Shown piece by piece: positions 1 through 10,179 of a stretch of 64,000 nucleotides of DNA. The translations under genes and the position numbers were made by a program. This DNA is from Axinella damicornis. Lineage: Eukaryota > Porifera > Demospongiae > Axinellida > Axinellidae. The DNA lies in contig OZ007516.1 in the NCBI GenBank assembly GCA_963931865.1, positions 5,367,897-5,431,896 of the forward strand, given 5' to 3'. The notes beneath the pieces were generated by a model that was given only the letters and a program-made list of their open reading frames with translations, was not told the DNA's origin and did no database searches. The stretch's first letter is position 1, and each line of letters starts with the position of its first letter.

Positions 1-152
1 AGGTAGACAAACTGGGATGAAGTACATGTATGATGATGTCATGCAAATTTGTTATTCTGGCTTGAACAAACAAGCTGATTTCTCATGCGCATGAACTTAC
101 ATGTGCTTGTGGAGTTGTCCGTCTTGGTAGCAATGCCTTCATTTCCCAGCCC

Positions 153-488
153 CTCTGTCAGTAGTCTCGCGGGGCCAGACCCACACGGAAGGGAGGGTCT
201 GGTCAAGTTACAATGACACTCTTGTTCTGCGCAGTCAGCACAGGCCGTTCTTCAAGTACCTGTTAACCACTACTGCTACTGTTTTGATTGTTACGTAACT
301 CAACTTGCATAGGACAAGGTGTGAACTGTGAATAATCTTACAGATCAGCTTTGTAGTGTTAATTACACAGCTTGATTGCATACCAAATTCCCAGAAAACT
401 TCTGGGGTGTCAAGAACAAATTGCTAATTGTAACTTGACCAGACCCTCCCTTCCTTGTGGGTCTGGCCCTGCGAGACTACTCTGTCAG
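153..488. mobile_element. Non-autonomous TIR element, 9-bp target duplication (TAGTCTCGC family, copy 1)
   Basis: The element spans 162-479. It begins TAGTCTCGCGGGGCCAGACC and ends with the inverted form (GCGAGACTA), with about 50 bp of inverted similarity at each end. Both sides carry the perfect 9-bp repeat CTCTGTCAG (153-161 and 480-488). A 9-bp duplication is typical of Mutator-like (MULE) transposons. The interior shows no ORF I can support. Related copies lie at 567-608, 2743-2807, 8156-8643 and 32482-33111. Confidence 0.85.
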
Positions 489-557
489 ATAGAAAGTATC
501 TGTGGTTGTTTGATTTCATGGACATGAATACTTGATTTGAACCAGCCAGCTGTGTTG

Positions 558-617
558 GTTGCTCAGTAGTCTCGCAGGCCAGCCAGGAGTGGCTGGCCCG
601 CGAGACTAGTAGCTCAG
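558..617. mobile_element. Minimal 42-bp hairpin copy of the TAGTCTCGC family
   Basis: Positions 567-608 are little more than two TIRs (TAGTCTCGC...GCGAGACTA) around a short loop. The flanks GTTGCTCAG (558-566) and GTAGCTCAG (609-617) agree at 8 of 9 positions, consistent with a diverged 9-bp duplication. The insertion falls at the A-box start of a tRNA-like sequence, so it is nested in an older SINE or tRNA relic. Confidence 0.7.
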
Positions 618-680
618 TCAGTAGAGCATTGGCCCTGAGAGCTGGTGATCGTAGGTTTTGAATCTGGTATGAAGAACTCT
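611..680 (+). repeat. tRNA-like head of a probable SINE (tRNA pseudogene)
   Basis: The stretch has an A-box-like start (AGCTCAGTCAGTAGAGC) and, about 30 bases on, a B-box-like GGTTTTGAATC. This spacing matches the internal RNA polymerase III promoter of tRNAs and tRNA-derived SINEs. The B box lacks the invariant GGTTCGA, and a hairpin element interrupts the 5' acceptor side, so it is not a functional tRNA gene. I could not define a SINE tail. Confidence 0.5.
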
Positions 681-776
681 GTTCATTGGTTGATATAGTC
701 AGTGATTCGCAACTGGATACTTATAAAGATGTACATTTTGGGCTAGGGACATGATCCAACTTTCCCTCCTCTCTTC

Positions 777-777
<1 letters not shown>

Positions 778-819
<42 letters not shown>
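778..819. repeat. Poly-C tract, 42 bases
   Basis: Uninterrupted C run. Tracts of this size are prone to length error. Similar runs are at 19989-20014 (G), 41797-41821 (C) and 57479-57516 (G). Confidence 0.95.
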
Positions 820-821
<2 letters not shown>

Positions 822-1201
822 CAGAGCGCTCGTAGCTCTTTCTCTTTTGAGGTTGGTTCCAGGAGCTCTCGGGGAAGCAAGTAAGTTAACATTGGTGGGA
901 GGGGTCAAGCTGGGTGAGTAGGGGTCAAGGTACATGTAGCCTCAGAACAAGGCTGAGGTCAAGGTACATGTACAAGCTACTTACAGTGTAGGTGAACAAT
1001 ATTAACCTTGTATTCAAGCTCTCTTAGTTATGCGGGAGGAGAAAGGGCCTGGTACATGCATGACTGCTCTGTCACAGTAATAATAGCCTTCTAGCTTACA
1101 TGTACATGTAAGTCAAGCTTCAGCTCTCTGCCGTTTTGAAATCAATACCAGTGAAAAATGGTGTGACGTTATGAGTCACCCAAACTAGGTGGGCACATTA
1201 G

Positions 1202-1590
1202 CGAGGTGTCCAACTCCATACCTCCAAACTCGCAGCCTTCGGGTCTCCTCGTGCAGAACCACAATAGTCCGGTAATGCAGCACAAGGGTTTTGGGAAGTC
1301 AGGCACCAATGGTGCAGGCCCAATCACAGGGTCGTCCGGTTTTCAACCCATCCAGCTCCCCCCGAGACTTGCTCAGCAGCAGCAACAACAGAACCAGCAG
1401 CGGAATCCAGGCACCAGGTACCAGAATCAGCGCCACCCTACAAACAGAGGGGGAGGGGGAGAAGGGGGCAAAGTTGTCAGTGGGACAATGACGCTTGGAG
1501 ATCACCTGCCCACCCCGTTTGTTTCCATGGGAGGTGCCCACAACTGTCCGGGAGTGCCATCAAGTGTCCTACTGATCCGGAGCCTTAATG
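1202..1590 (+). CDS. Q/P/G-rich exon of an upstream gene (possible R3HDM-like C-terminal exon)
   Basis: An open frame follows an AG acceptor (1200-1201) and reaches a plausible donor, ATG|GTAGGA, at 1591. If not spliced there it stops at TAG 1611-1613. The product is low in complexity: Ser/Pro/Asn-rich start, a QQQQQQ run near 1380, then a Gly-rich block. Past the stop the same frame opens again (ATG at 1641 to TGA about 1771). The stop lies in a short GGGTTA tandem. Q-rich tails occur in R3HDM/ARPP21 proteins, and an R3H gene sits just upstream of the paralogous block at 45.6-50.6 kb, so a 3' exon of a related gene is possible. That link rests on position and composition only. Confidence 0.4.
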
Positions 1591-1603
1591 GTAGGACAAT
1601 GGG

Positions 1604-1622
1604 TCAGGGTTAGGGTTAGGGT
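1604..1622 (+). repeat. Interstitial telomere-like TTAGGG microrepeat
   Basis: Two to three tandem GGGTTA units directly after a Q-rich open frame. They supply in-frame TAG stops. The array is short and may be chance or a relic of break repair. Confidence 0.6.
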
Positions 1623-2473
1623 AGGATAACGACACACACAATGATGCCCTGGGACATCCCGGCATATGCGATGGCAATCCCGGGAGGTGCCTTGTCCGCC
1701 AAGCGTGAAGCGCTGCTACCTACCCCGCCATCAACACATGCACATGGTCAAGCTAGACACCACCCTCACATGTGAGTTCCGAAGGCAGACCTCCAGTTCT
1801 TCCTTGCTTGCAATGAAGAATTGAAGGCAACTGTATCACGCTTAGAGTGGACCAGGATTCCTCATCCATCCATGTTATTCAATATCAAAATCTGGCGGTG
1901 GGAATGGCCTGGGAACGAGGCTACAGTGACCATGAAACTGCTTCTTTGTTCCATTCTACATGTATGCGCAGTGAGCTGAGCTACCCTTAGCTATGCTGTG
2001 TCTATTTCATTTCTACATTTGACGTCACACACATAACACAATTTACAGGACTCGTAGTAGCTAAATACCTATGTGGTTATAGCTCAGTATTATGTGTGCC
2101 GCGTTCCCATGCCCCACCCACAAATTAAGCCCTGGAGGGCTATCTACTAGTGTGTGAGGTTTGATGCAGTAAGCGTGAGAGTGTGAGATTGATTGTAGAC
2201 GAATGTGTTAGTCTCACACGCACAACGCGTGAGAGTAGGCTTGCACACACACACACACACACACGCACATACACACAGGAGGTCGAGAGAGAGAGCAACA
2301 AGATCTGGAACTTGCCAAAGAGATGGCTGAGGAGGAAGAGGACTTCCCTTAGTAGCAATGCACCGTGTAATGTGCTCAAAGTTATTCATATCATGAAAAA
2401 TTGTGATTCCACTTGTGCAAGTGGGTGTGGCTGCCAATGTCACATGACTAATTTAGGGCAAGGTGTTGTTGGA

Positions 2474-2655
2474 ATGGCGTCGGCTGGTTCTGTATATAGG
2501 ATCAGGAGCGCGAGCTTATATAGTGGTTCCGATCTGTTTGCTGCTTGTGGAGAGGGAAGATTAGACGTAGTGAAACGAATTCTTCAGAAAAAACCGTCTT
2601 TACTAGACTACAGGGATCGTCTATATAAAGAAACTCCTCTACATCACGCTTGCCG
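2474..2655 (+). CDS. Gene A exon 1: N-terminus and first ankyrin repeat
   Basis: The start is set at ATG 2474 (MASAGS...). The paralogous exon at 56437 also starts with MA and then converges at SGSDL. An in-frame upstream ATG at 2444 would add 10 residues. From about residue 17 the exon encodes an ankyrin repeat (SGSDLFAACGEGRLDVVKRI, later TPLHHAC). It ends CG|GTATGT in phase 2. All later ankyrin exons are also phase 2/2, so exons can be lost or added without breaking the frame. Upstream 1912-2340 is shared with 51.65-52.3 kb and includes a (CA)n tract at 2245-2274. Confidence 0.85.
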
Positions 2656-2733
2656 GTATGTTCTAACAGTTTATTATCTATGGTTCTAATCTCGTGGGAT
2701 CAGACCCACCATAGATAAATAGAGCCTATCTAC

Positions 2734-2816
2734 GGAAGGGAGTAGTCTCGCGGGGCCAGACCCACACGGAAGACTCCCTTCCGTGTGGGTCTGGCCCCGC
2801 GAGACTAGGAAGGGAG
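2734..2816. mobile_element. 65-bp near-perfect hairpin of the TAGTCTCGC family
   Basis: 2743-2807 folds almost completely on itself. It is flanked by the perfect 9-bp repeat GGAAGGGAG (2734-2742 and 2808-2816). The flanks resemble the interior of the same family, so one copy probably inserted into another. Confidence 0.85.
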
Positions 2817-3860
2817 GGTCTGGTCAAGTTGTAATTACCAATTTGGATCCTGGATGGTCTAGCTGGGATCCAAACTATGCATGCCAATTAGGGTTGAGTG
2901 TTGTAGGGTCTGGGAACCAAACTAGTACATGATGGGGATGGACACGTTACTCAGAGTAGGGGGCACGACCGGAAAAGGGGGGGGGGGGGGGGGGGATTAA
3001 GCCAACATTTCGGTTCCCAGTGGAATGCAATCAACTGTAACAAATGAAAAAGTTACGTGGTAGCTATCCAATTATTGCCCACAACTACAACTTTCAAATG
3101 GAGAGTTCAGTTGGAGAGGCTCGCAAAGCTCAGGACAGTAGTAACCGTTGGAAGGCGAGCCAGAGAAAAGCCTTCAGCAGTATATACGTAGTTAGAAAGC
3201 AATTTTCCAGTTCCGGACAGAAGACTCACTCACGAGTACATCCCGTCCACTGAAGGAGTTCTTCACTGCTAATTCTTGCTTGGGGCACAACCTTGGATAG
3301 CCTAGTTGCTCTTTGCAGCAATGGCAATTGCACGCACTATCTCTGAATTACGCTATGAAATCATGTGACTGCTGCAATCTCATTGGCTCTGCCTACATTC
3401 CAGCAGAGAAAACAAAATGTTGGCTTTAGTCACCAGACTCTTTTTTCCCCCTCCCTTCCGGCCGTGGAAGGGAGGGGGGAAGTTGTTTCCCCAGCCGATC
3501 TTTACTCTATATGAGGAACAATATGGGGCGCCGTTTGTACCAAAATTCAGAAAACTGCGACATTTATTAATAACGCACCACATTTATAAATAACGAACGA
3601 CATTTATAAATAACGGGCGACATTTATAAATAACGAACGACATTTATAAATATCGAACGACATTTATAAATAACAGGCGACATTTATAAATAACGAAGGA
3701 CATTTATAAATAACGGACGACATTTATAAACAAACAACGACATTTATAAATAACAGCGAACTATTCCATTTGCGTGCAAGTCAGATGTCGGTCACCTGCG
3801 TAACACGTGATCGCCGGCCTTATTAGCGCTCGCGCTATAGCACTAATTGAGCGTGCATAC

Positions 3861-4690
3861 ATGAAGATGAACGCAACATCCTGAAAGCGAGGAAATCCTT
3901 CTATGCCTATGGGAGCTTGGGCCTCTTCCAAGGAGACCTAGCCTTTCACCCCTGTCTGGCCGCTCGATGGTGGAAATCTGTATCCTGCCCATCCTCCTGC
4001 CTAGCCGGCGCTGAGAACTGGTGTCCATCACAGAACACTGTACAGATGCTGGACTTGATCCTTCCTAGGTGAACTCAGCAAGAGGCTACTCAAGCTACCA
4101 AGGTGGTACTACAATCCCCCAGCCTCCATTGTGACTGGGCTAAGGTCAGCTAGAGCATTGTGTCTCACCAGAAAATTAAATGATCTCTAATGATGACCAC
4201 AGTGAGACAGTGAGTTCTTGGACACTAATATCCCTATCGGACGACATTGACTCCATCTGCCAGATCCGTGAATGCTGGGACATGGAGCAGTTTTTCCATT
4301 CAAACTTCACCTCGGCAATACTCCAGCTTGATGCTAATACCTGCCCCCACCCACGCAGGATCAAGGAAGACCTGCAATCAAGGGACCGTGACCTGAGACT
4401 AGCCGAACATGAGGGCAGGGTGGACATGTCTATTGTTGTTGAGGGCAGTAGGCTGGCCTCGATTGTGGGATCTTGCATTGGACTATATTGACCGAAGTGT
4501 GTCAACGGCCTCAGATTCCTGGTGAGAGTAATTACATTCCCACCCCATGCCTTATCCGCCTGTCCACTATGTGAGAGGGAGAATATCCCTAGAGACGCCC
4601 TCCTATCTCATGTGCTTGACACACACTCAAGAAACCGTATCAGCAGCAGCAAACTCATCTGTTTCTGGCTCAGACTCAGTTCTGTTTAAA
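3861..4690 (+). pseudogene. Degenerate LINE reverse-transcriptase 3' fragment
   Basis: Translation in shifting + frames gives pieces typical of the end of a non-LTR retrotransposon ORF2: RKSFYAYGSLGLFQGDL near 3890, AENWCPSQ near 4010, a longer open stretch 4180-4491 (MEQFFHSNFTSAILQLDAN, HPRRIKEDLQSRDRDLRLAE), and a terminal CPLCERENIPRDALLSHVLD zinc-knuckle-like segment near 4560-4620. Stops and frameshifts break it. It lies between the satellite arms of the TA-flanked element, so it is nested. Family assignment is from pattern recognition only. Confidence 0.6.
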
Positions 4691-4859
4691 CATTTTTTGT
4701 GTTCTCTGGCCAATTCCATTACACTGTACACCATGCCCCTGGGCCTAATATAATGAACTTTGACTTTGACTCTCAAGCTTTGACAGCATTGTTGGAGTGC
4801 TTTCGTTTGCTATAGTGTGTTATGGGGGCTTCATCAGCTAGCCAACCCCAGCCATGTCA

Positions 4860-5215
4860 AGGTCCTAGTGGTGAAGCCTATGAGATGTAAGTTGTTTAAT
4901 TACGTGGCTAAATTACGTTGCAGCTATGTAGTAGCCCCTGGCCTCTGCAGCAGCTAGTGGTAGTTCTGAGCATGCATGGGGCCTGGAACGAGGCTAGCTC
5001 TGTAGATTGGTGTAGACCAGTCTGACCTGTAAGCCACTGTGTTAGGGTGACTCAAAAGCCTTTCACATAACACATTATGATGATCTATAGCTACTAAATT
5101 GTACACCACATCAAAGTGACATAGGCTTGGAGTGGTCTACTACATAGCTGCAACGTAATCATCATAGTTAGCCATGTAAACAACTTACATCTCACTCTGC
5201 CAAAAGCTTGAAAGA
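4860..5215. repeat. Imperfect palindrome inside the TA-flanked element
   Basis: The sequence around GAGATGTAAGTTGTTTA (about 4885) reappears inverted around GTAAACAACTTACATCTCA (about 5175), with matching stretches around CAGCTATGTAGTA. It forms a foldback of about 340 bp. Confidence 0.6.
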
Positions 5216-6289
5216 CTGTCATGCATGCGCGCGCACTAATCGACACACAGTTCACACACGTGATGGCCGGCGATCATGTGTTACGCAGGTGACCGACATC
5301 TGACTTGCACGCCATCGCGCAAGGGGAAAAAGTTCGCTGTTATTTATAAATGTCTCACGTTCTTTATAAATGTCGCTCGTTCTTTATAAAATAATGTCAC
5401 TCGTTATTTACAAATGTCGCGCGTTGCTCATAAATGTCGCTCGTCATTTATAAATGTCGCTCGTCATTTACAATAAATATCGCTCGTCATTTATAAATGT
5501 CGCTCGTTCTTTATAAATGTCGCTTGTTGTTTATAAATGTCGTCCGTGATTTATAAATGTCGCTCGTTATTTATAAATATCCCTCGTCATTTATAAATGT
5601 CGTTGTTTGTTTATAAATGTCGTCCGTTATTTATAAATGTCCTTCGTTATTTATAAATGTCGCCTGTTATTTATACATGTCCTTCGTTATTTATAAATGT
5701 CGCCTGTTATTTATAAATGTCGTTCGTTATTTATAAATGTCGTTCGTTATTTATAAATGTCGCCCGTTATTTATAAATGTCGTTCGTTTTTATAAATGTG
5801 GTGCGTTATTTATAAATGTCGCAGTTTTCTGAATTTTGGTACAAACGGCGCCCCATAGAACAACGGTAGATAAACCCCGTTTCACAACAACAGAGAACTA
5901 GATGCTTTCAGGGCTATGATGTAATTTGCTATATTAAGCACGTGAATGCCGCCCGCCCACACAATTAATTGTTGAGAAATTTATGAATACAGACCCGCTG
6001 GATCCGTGCAACAGAAGATTAACTTGGTCTGGCCTAAATGAAGACTGTTTAGTAACATTGGTGACATTTGATTACTGTAAGGTTATGAACTCTGGACTCT
6101 GAACCCTTAGTCAGGTGACATGCATCTTGCCATGCTGTTAGTGTAGACTCAGTATCTAGTCTGCTATTAGCTCACTGTTATTTATCTATTGACTCTATTG
6201 TCATATATCTGCACTTGTTATTGTTCATCTGAAGATTGTTGGCATCCCTACATGGCACTCTCTAAGTAGAACCCATCATGGCATCATCC

Positions 6290-8100
6290 TATGTATTGAG
6301 AAATAATGATCCTTGAGTAGTGGTCACTCCAGTATGTACTTGGATCTTTTACTCTGAGTGGTAATCCTAGTGTGTATAATTTAGCAGAAATGAGTATGCA
6401 TGCTTACTGTAAAGTCGCAAAAGTCATTAAGGATCCAAAGTTGACGGTGTCATCACCAGCAGTTACATAGTGTGGTCAGGATGGTGACACCCTGGTTATA
6501 GGCATAAGTACAGTGCTCATTGGATTGTATACCAAGCACTGCATGGCCATCTTATGCAATGTGGTGCAAGTGGGGCTGTAGGAATGTCACAGTTTAACTG
6601 TTGTGATGTCCACAAGTATGAATTTGATGTTAGAGAAAGAGGAGTATAGTCTCGCGGGCCAGCCTGCTGTGGACAGTCCTCCCTCAAAACTGGTCCCCCC
6701 GAGCTGTCCCTGACAGAATAATCGGTTCCCTCGGACCAGATATTGCAGCCATACCTGGTTCTCCCTTGGTGCAGATAGATGGTCCCACCCGCCCTGTATA
6801 TAGATGATCCATGACGAGTGCCAGTGGGGGTACGTACAGGTAAGGTTGCCCAGCTTGGCTGTACCAAGTCGAGAAGAAACCAGACCCTTATTCCCCAGGA
6901 GTTATACTCCAAGTGATCCGCGTTGGGTGGTTGTTTGGGTCTGGGAACCAAAGACTAGTTACCATTGGACGAAACCAGCCACCAATGAAGGACGACAAGG
7001 ATCACTATTTTTCTCTACTTATAGAGGCTACACAGATTATGAAGGAATGGTTTTGTCCGAGAGACTTAGTTTAAGCTTCCTCGCTTCATAGTTGACCCTC
7101 TAGTGAATATTTGTGACCTGGGCTAGTGAACAACTAGTGGAACCAATTACAGTGTGGGGGACTACTTACAGTGCCATGAATGGTCCCAGAGGGACCATGC
7201 AATTATTCTACCGTGGACATTCCGGGGGACCGCTTTCCGGGGGACCACTTACAGTATGACAAGCTCACTTCTGCACTGGATGGAAAGGTCTGGTGAATGC
7301 AATTAAGTTTATACTGATGTTTGTAGCTGCGTTCTACTGGCTACACACCAATCAGGTTGCAGATCTTTCCCACCATTGTGACGTGTGATAAACTAGGGAA
7401 GAGTACTGCCCAAGCACCAAGCTACTTCATTAGTATGATTGTTGTATTGTCTAGGCACTTTCGAATTAATGCGCAGTATGTACACGACTACATTTGCATT
7501 CAGACTCTCTCGTGTGGAAGTGGGCAGGCCGTGTGGAAGTGCGAGACTAGAAAAGGAAATGGTGTTGCTCTTCCTATCATACAGTTATCATGGGAAATAA
7601 CCCTGCATGGACACGTCGACGATAGGGATGACTATAGATTGATCTGCCCGGCTTGCCTGTAGTAATGGAGACCTGAGTTTACTCAGATGTTGAGTTGAAA
7701 CACTGCATGTGCTACTGAGCTGCAGGCTATGGGCCCACCATGTGATTTGCCAATGCATGTATAACTTAATACTCACCTACGTAGACTTTAGCGGTTGGTG
7801 TATCAAGCTGTGCTAGCTTATGTACACCTATTCTGCTGCATGCTGGTATCTTGTATTCCACCTGCGTCCCTGAAAGTCCATTGGCTAGCACCATCCGGAG
7901 ATACACATCCAACAGGCTAACAGGCTGTTAGGACTTCATGGTCAGAGTAGAGGTAACAGTTCTAGGGCAAGCACCGCCAGAAGATAACCAGTCACTGCTA
8001 AGCTCTAGCATGCTAACTATTATGATTCATGATCTTTCTGAACTAGTTTTTGAGCAACCTTCTTGACATAGTACCAAGAGTTATGAACGCTGTTACATCA
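6290..8100. other. Intron 1 segment shared with block B (56,760-58,050)
   Basis: Long stretches match the second block in the same order, for example GAGAAATAATGATCCTT, TGACGAGTGCCAGTGG and GGATGGAAAGGTCTGGTGAA. No exon is recognisable in either copy. The 6650-6960 part also resembles a decayed TAGTCTCGC element (TAGTCTCGCGGGCCAG on the left, CCAAAGACTAG on the right). ORFs here are not conserved in frame between copies. Confidence 0.7.
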
Positions 8101-8146
8101 TGATACCTTATGGCTTATGGTAGAGTGATTTAGACCTCCTGAGCCA

Positions 8147-8652
8147 TGCATGATATAGTCTCGGTACCAGACCCTCGCACTTGGAGGAGGGTCTGGTGAA
8201 CTTGCATACATGAACTGTTTGTGGGATACGCTGACGTATACAGGTTTCCTGGGTGATAATTGAAGGCGTTCATCAATATACAAGTAGGTGCGAGAAAACT
8301 CAAAAGTGCATGAGCTCAAATTCTACTGAAACTTGAAGAATAGCATCATAGAAATATGCGTGGGAACGAAGACATCTTTCCCTTTTACAACTCCTTTACA
8401 GCTTCCAGCTGCTTGGGATTTGCTGTGGGGTATCCAAGCTTGGTGAACGTCGCTGTGATCACTGTCTCTAGCTCTCTGTCATTCCAATTCGCGATGTTGC
8501 ATGTGTTTGCGTGAAAAGATGTGTTATTGAACAGCAATCAATCAATCAGATTCATCCCGCCGAAATTCTGCGGAGTTCAAATTTTATAAATATGCAAGTT
8601 CACCAGACCCTCCTCTGCGTGCGTAGGTCTGGTACAGAGACTATGCATGATA
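8147..8652. mobile_element. TAGTCTC-family element (488 bp) with 9-bp duplication, enclosing a RecQ-like fragment
   Basis: The element is 8156-8643. Both ends carry TAGTCTC...GTACCAGACC and an inner GAGGGTCTGGTGAACTTGCA in inverted orientation. The perfect 9-bp duplication TGCATGATA lies at 8147-8155 and 8644-8652. Its core on the minus strand encodes a helicase-like fragment, annotated separately. Confidence 0.9.
8360..8500 (-). pseudogene. RecQ-like helicase N-terminal fragment inside the element
   Basis: The minus strand reads NWNDRELETVITATFTKLGY followed by PTANPKQLEAVKEL. One base is then missing, after which KGKDVF follows. A 'G-Y-x-x-x-x-P-x-Q-x-E-A' segment followed by 'x-G-K-D-V-F' is the order seen at the start of RecQ-family helicase domains, just before the P-loop. 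The P-loop itself is absent and the frame is broken. RecQ-like fragments are common around mobile DNA in animal genomes. Identification is tentative. Confidence 0.4.
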
Positions 8653-8737
8653 CTGCTGTGTACAAATATAAATTGACAGGTCATATCCACGAAATAAACT
8701 CACACAAAGATTAATGTGATGCCATAATTCATACGTG

Positions 8738-9288
8738 TACCGTACTCTTGCGAAAGTCCGCCCACTCCGCAAAGAGCGCCCACCCCCCACTTTTGGCTCA
8801 ATTTTCTATAATTATAGGGTCAAAGTTTACTCGAATGAGCGCCCACCCTCGCGCTATAGCCTCGTGCTTCGTGTAACAGGCGATAGAGCGCATTAGTGAG
8901 ATGTTCCAGCGTATCTGAGGTAAGAACCTCCTTGCAGCAAGTCTCTATTAGTCTGTGTATCCGTATCTATGGTGTCCATGTGTGTTGCCTGGCTTGCCTG
9001 TGCTGACGACGGCCCCGCGGCCTCCACGCTGGACCTCAGCCAGCGCTTGGCGGCAGCGAAGACGACGTGGTGAGCGGTGATGTTGCTAGTAACTCCAGCG
9101 ATGTAGATGTGCTGGGAGGGCTTTGACTCACGCGTGCTTGCTGCTCGATCGGTGCTATTGCGCTACTTGTGTACGTAAACAAAGGTGGGCGCTCTTTCAA
9201 GGTTGAATGCGGAAACACTCGAAAGAGCGCCCACCCCCCTGAAAGTAAGATGCAGCGCCCATGGGCGGACTTTCGCGAGAGTACGGTA
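8738..9288. mobile_element. TA-flanked CCGTA-type TIR element (547 bp)
   Basis: The element is 8740-9286. Both ends read CCGTACTC..GCG.AAAGTCC in inverted orientation and are flanked by TA (8738-8739, 9287-9288). The GAGCGCCCACCCC motif recurs inverted in the subterminal regions. The core has an ATG-initiated frame (MVSMCVAWLACADDGPAAST..., from about 8970) and an overlapping acidic one; neither is recognised. The CCGTA ends and size resemble the elements at 10182, 17874 and 22030. Confidence 0.8.
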
Positions 9289-9774
9289 CTACTTGATACG
9301 TAAGGTAATCAATTACATGGATTTGAGTGTGATTGGGCATTAGCATTGGGCAAAGTAAGTGCACGTTACACTTTAGGTAGCTATGGCACAATGACTAGCG
9401 CCTTTACTGGGGAGACTATCTTCAACATACCGCCATTTCTGTGACCCACTTTAGCCACACCTTCATTAAGTTCTTACAGCATTTCTTGTGCTCAGGCACA
9501 GGAAAACTGCTAGCAAACAATGTGAGGGTTCACACATGCAGCAACCATTTCAACCTGAAAGTGTAGAAAAGACACAGGTGTTAGTTACCAGGGTAGAGCT
9601 TGATCTAATAATATTGTTTGGTTCATGTGTACCGTGGCTGCTCAGCAATTTCTGATGCCCACTGGCTATAGGTATCATGCTGTAATAAAATGCAATTCCC
9701 GATTGATTATGTACATGTATTTGTTTTTGACACTGTAATAGATGGTACTACTATTTCACTCATGTTGCGTGTAG

Positions 9775-9876
9775 GTATGGCGCTCTCGACATTGTGAAGT
9801 ACCTGGTGGAGAAGAAAAATTGTGAACTAACAACCCATAATGAGCTCAACAACACACCACTCCATCTTGCTTGCCT
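9775..9876 (+). CDS. Gene A exon 2: second ankyrin repeat
   Basis: The exon is 102 nt, phase 2/2, between GTGTAG and CT|GTAAGT. It encodes one ankyrin unit (YGALDIVKYLVEKKN ... NNTPLHLAC). The joined codon with exon 1 is CGG. No counterpart was found in block B, where 7,800-9,960 is replaced by unrelated sequence. Loss of such a symmetric exon would keep the frame. Confidence 0.9.
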
Positions 9877-10179
9877 GTAAGTTCCTCCATCGTAGTGGGC
9901 ACGGGACTGTGTGTGTGTGCTTGTATTGGTTCATCCTCCTCTCTCTCTTTGGTGTTGCTTACACTATTGTGTGCCACTGCCTCAAGCACTTACTAGGCGT
10001 GCTCTAATTTGAGATATACCTGCACTAGACCACTGATGTGGGATGTGGAGAAAGTGTATTTGCTTCAGAAACTGGAATTGATATCAGATCATGGTAGTTT
10101 ATTGAGAAGAGCAGGTAGTCCAATAATTGCAATGTATGATTTCAAAATTTTGGCTAACATTTGCATGGCCAGGGGTACA

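Larger units (their letters stand above)
3522..5857. mobile_element. 2.3-kb TIR transposon with inverted subterminal satellite arrays, TA target site
   Basis: The element spans 3524-5855. Both ends carry TGGGGCGCCGTTTGTACCAA in inverted orientation and are flanked by TA (3522-3523 and 5856-5857). Inside each end is a tandem array of about 20-bp units (CGACATTTATAAATAACGAA type): about 10 copies at 3558-3760 on one strand and about 25 at 5335-5820 in inverse orientation. A further inverted stretch around TCACCTGCGTAACACGTGAT lies inside both arrays. TA duplication suggests the Tc1/mariner/IS630 type or a similar group. No transposase was recognised. Block B lacks it at the corresponding place. 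Confidence 0.85.

Noticed and set aside
611..680. A functional tRNA gene
   Set aside because: B box is off consensus, acceptor arms do not pair and a hairpin element interrupts the 5' side.
699..935. Minus-strand ORF with a long Gly run
   Set aside because: It is created by the 42-C homopolymer; flanking codons show no conserved protein.
3558..5830. Regularly spaced short repeats resembling a CRISPR array
   Set aside because: Units are contiguous 20-mers without unique spacers, sit inside TIRs and occur in a eukaryotic genome.
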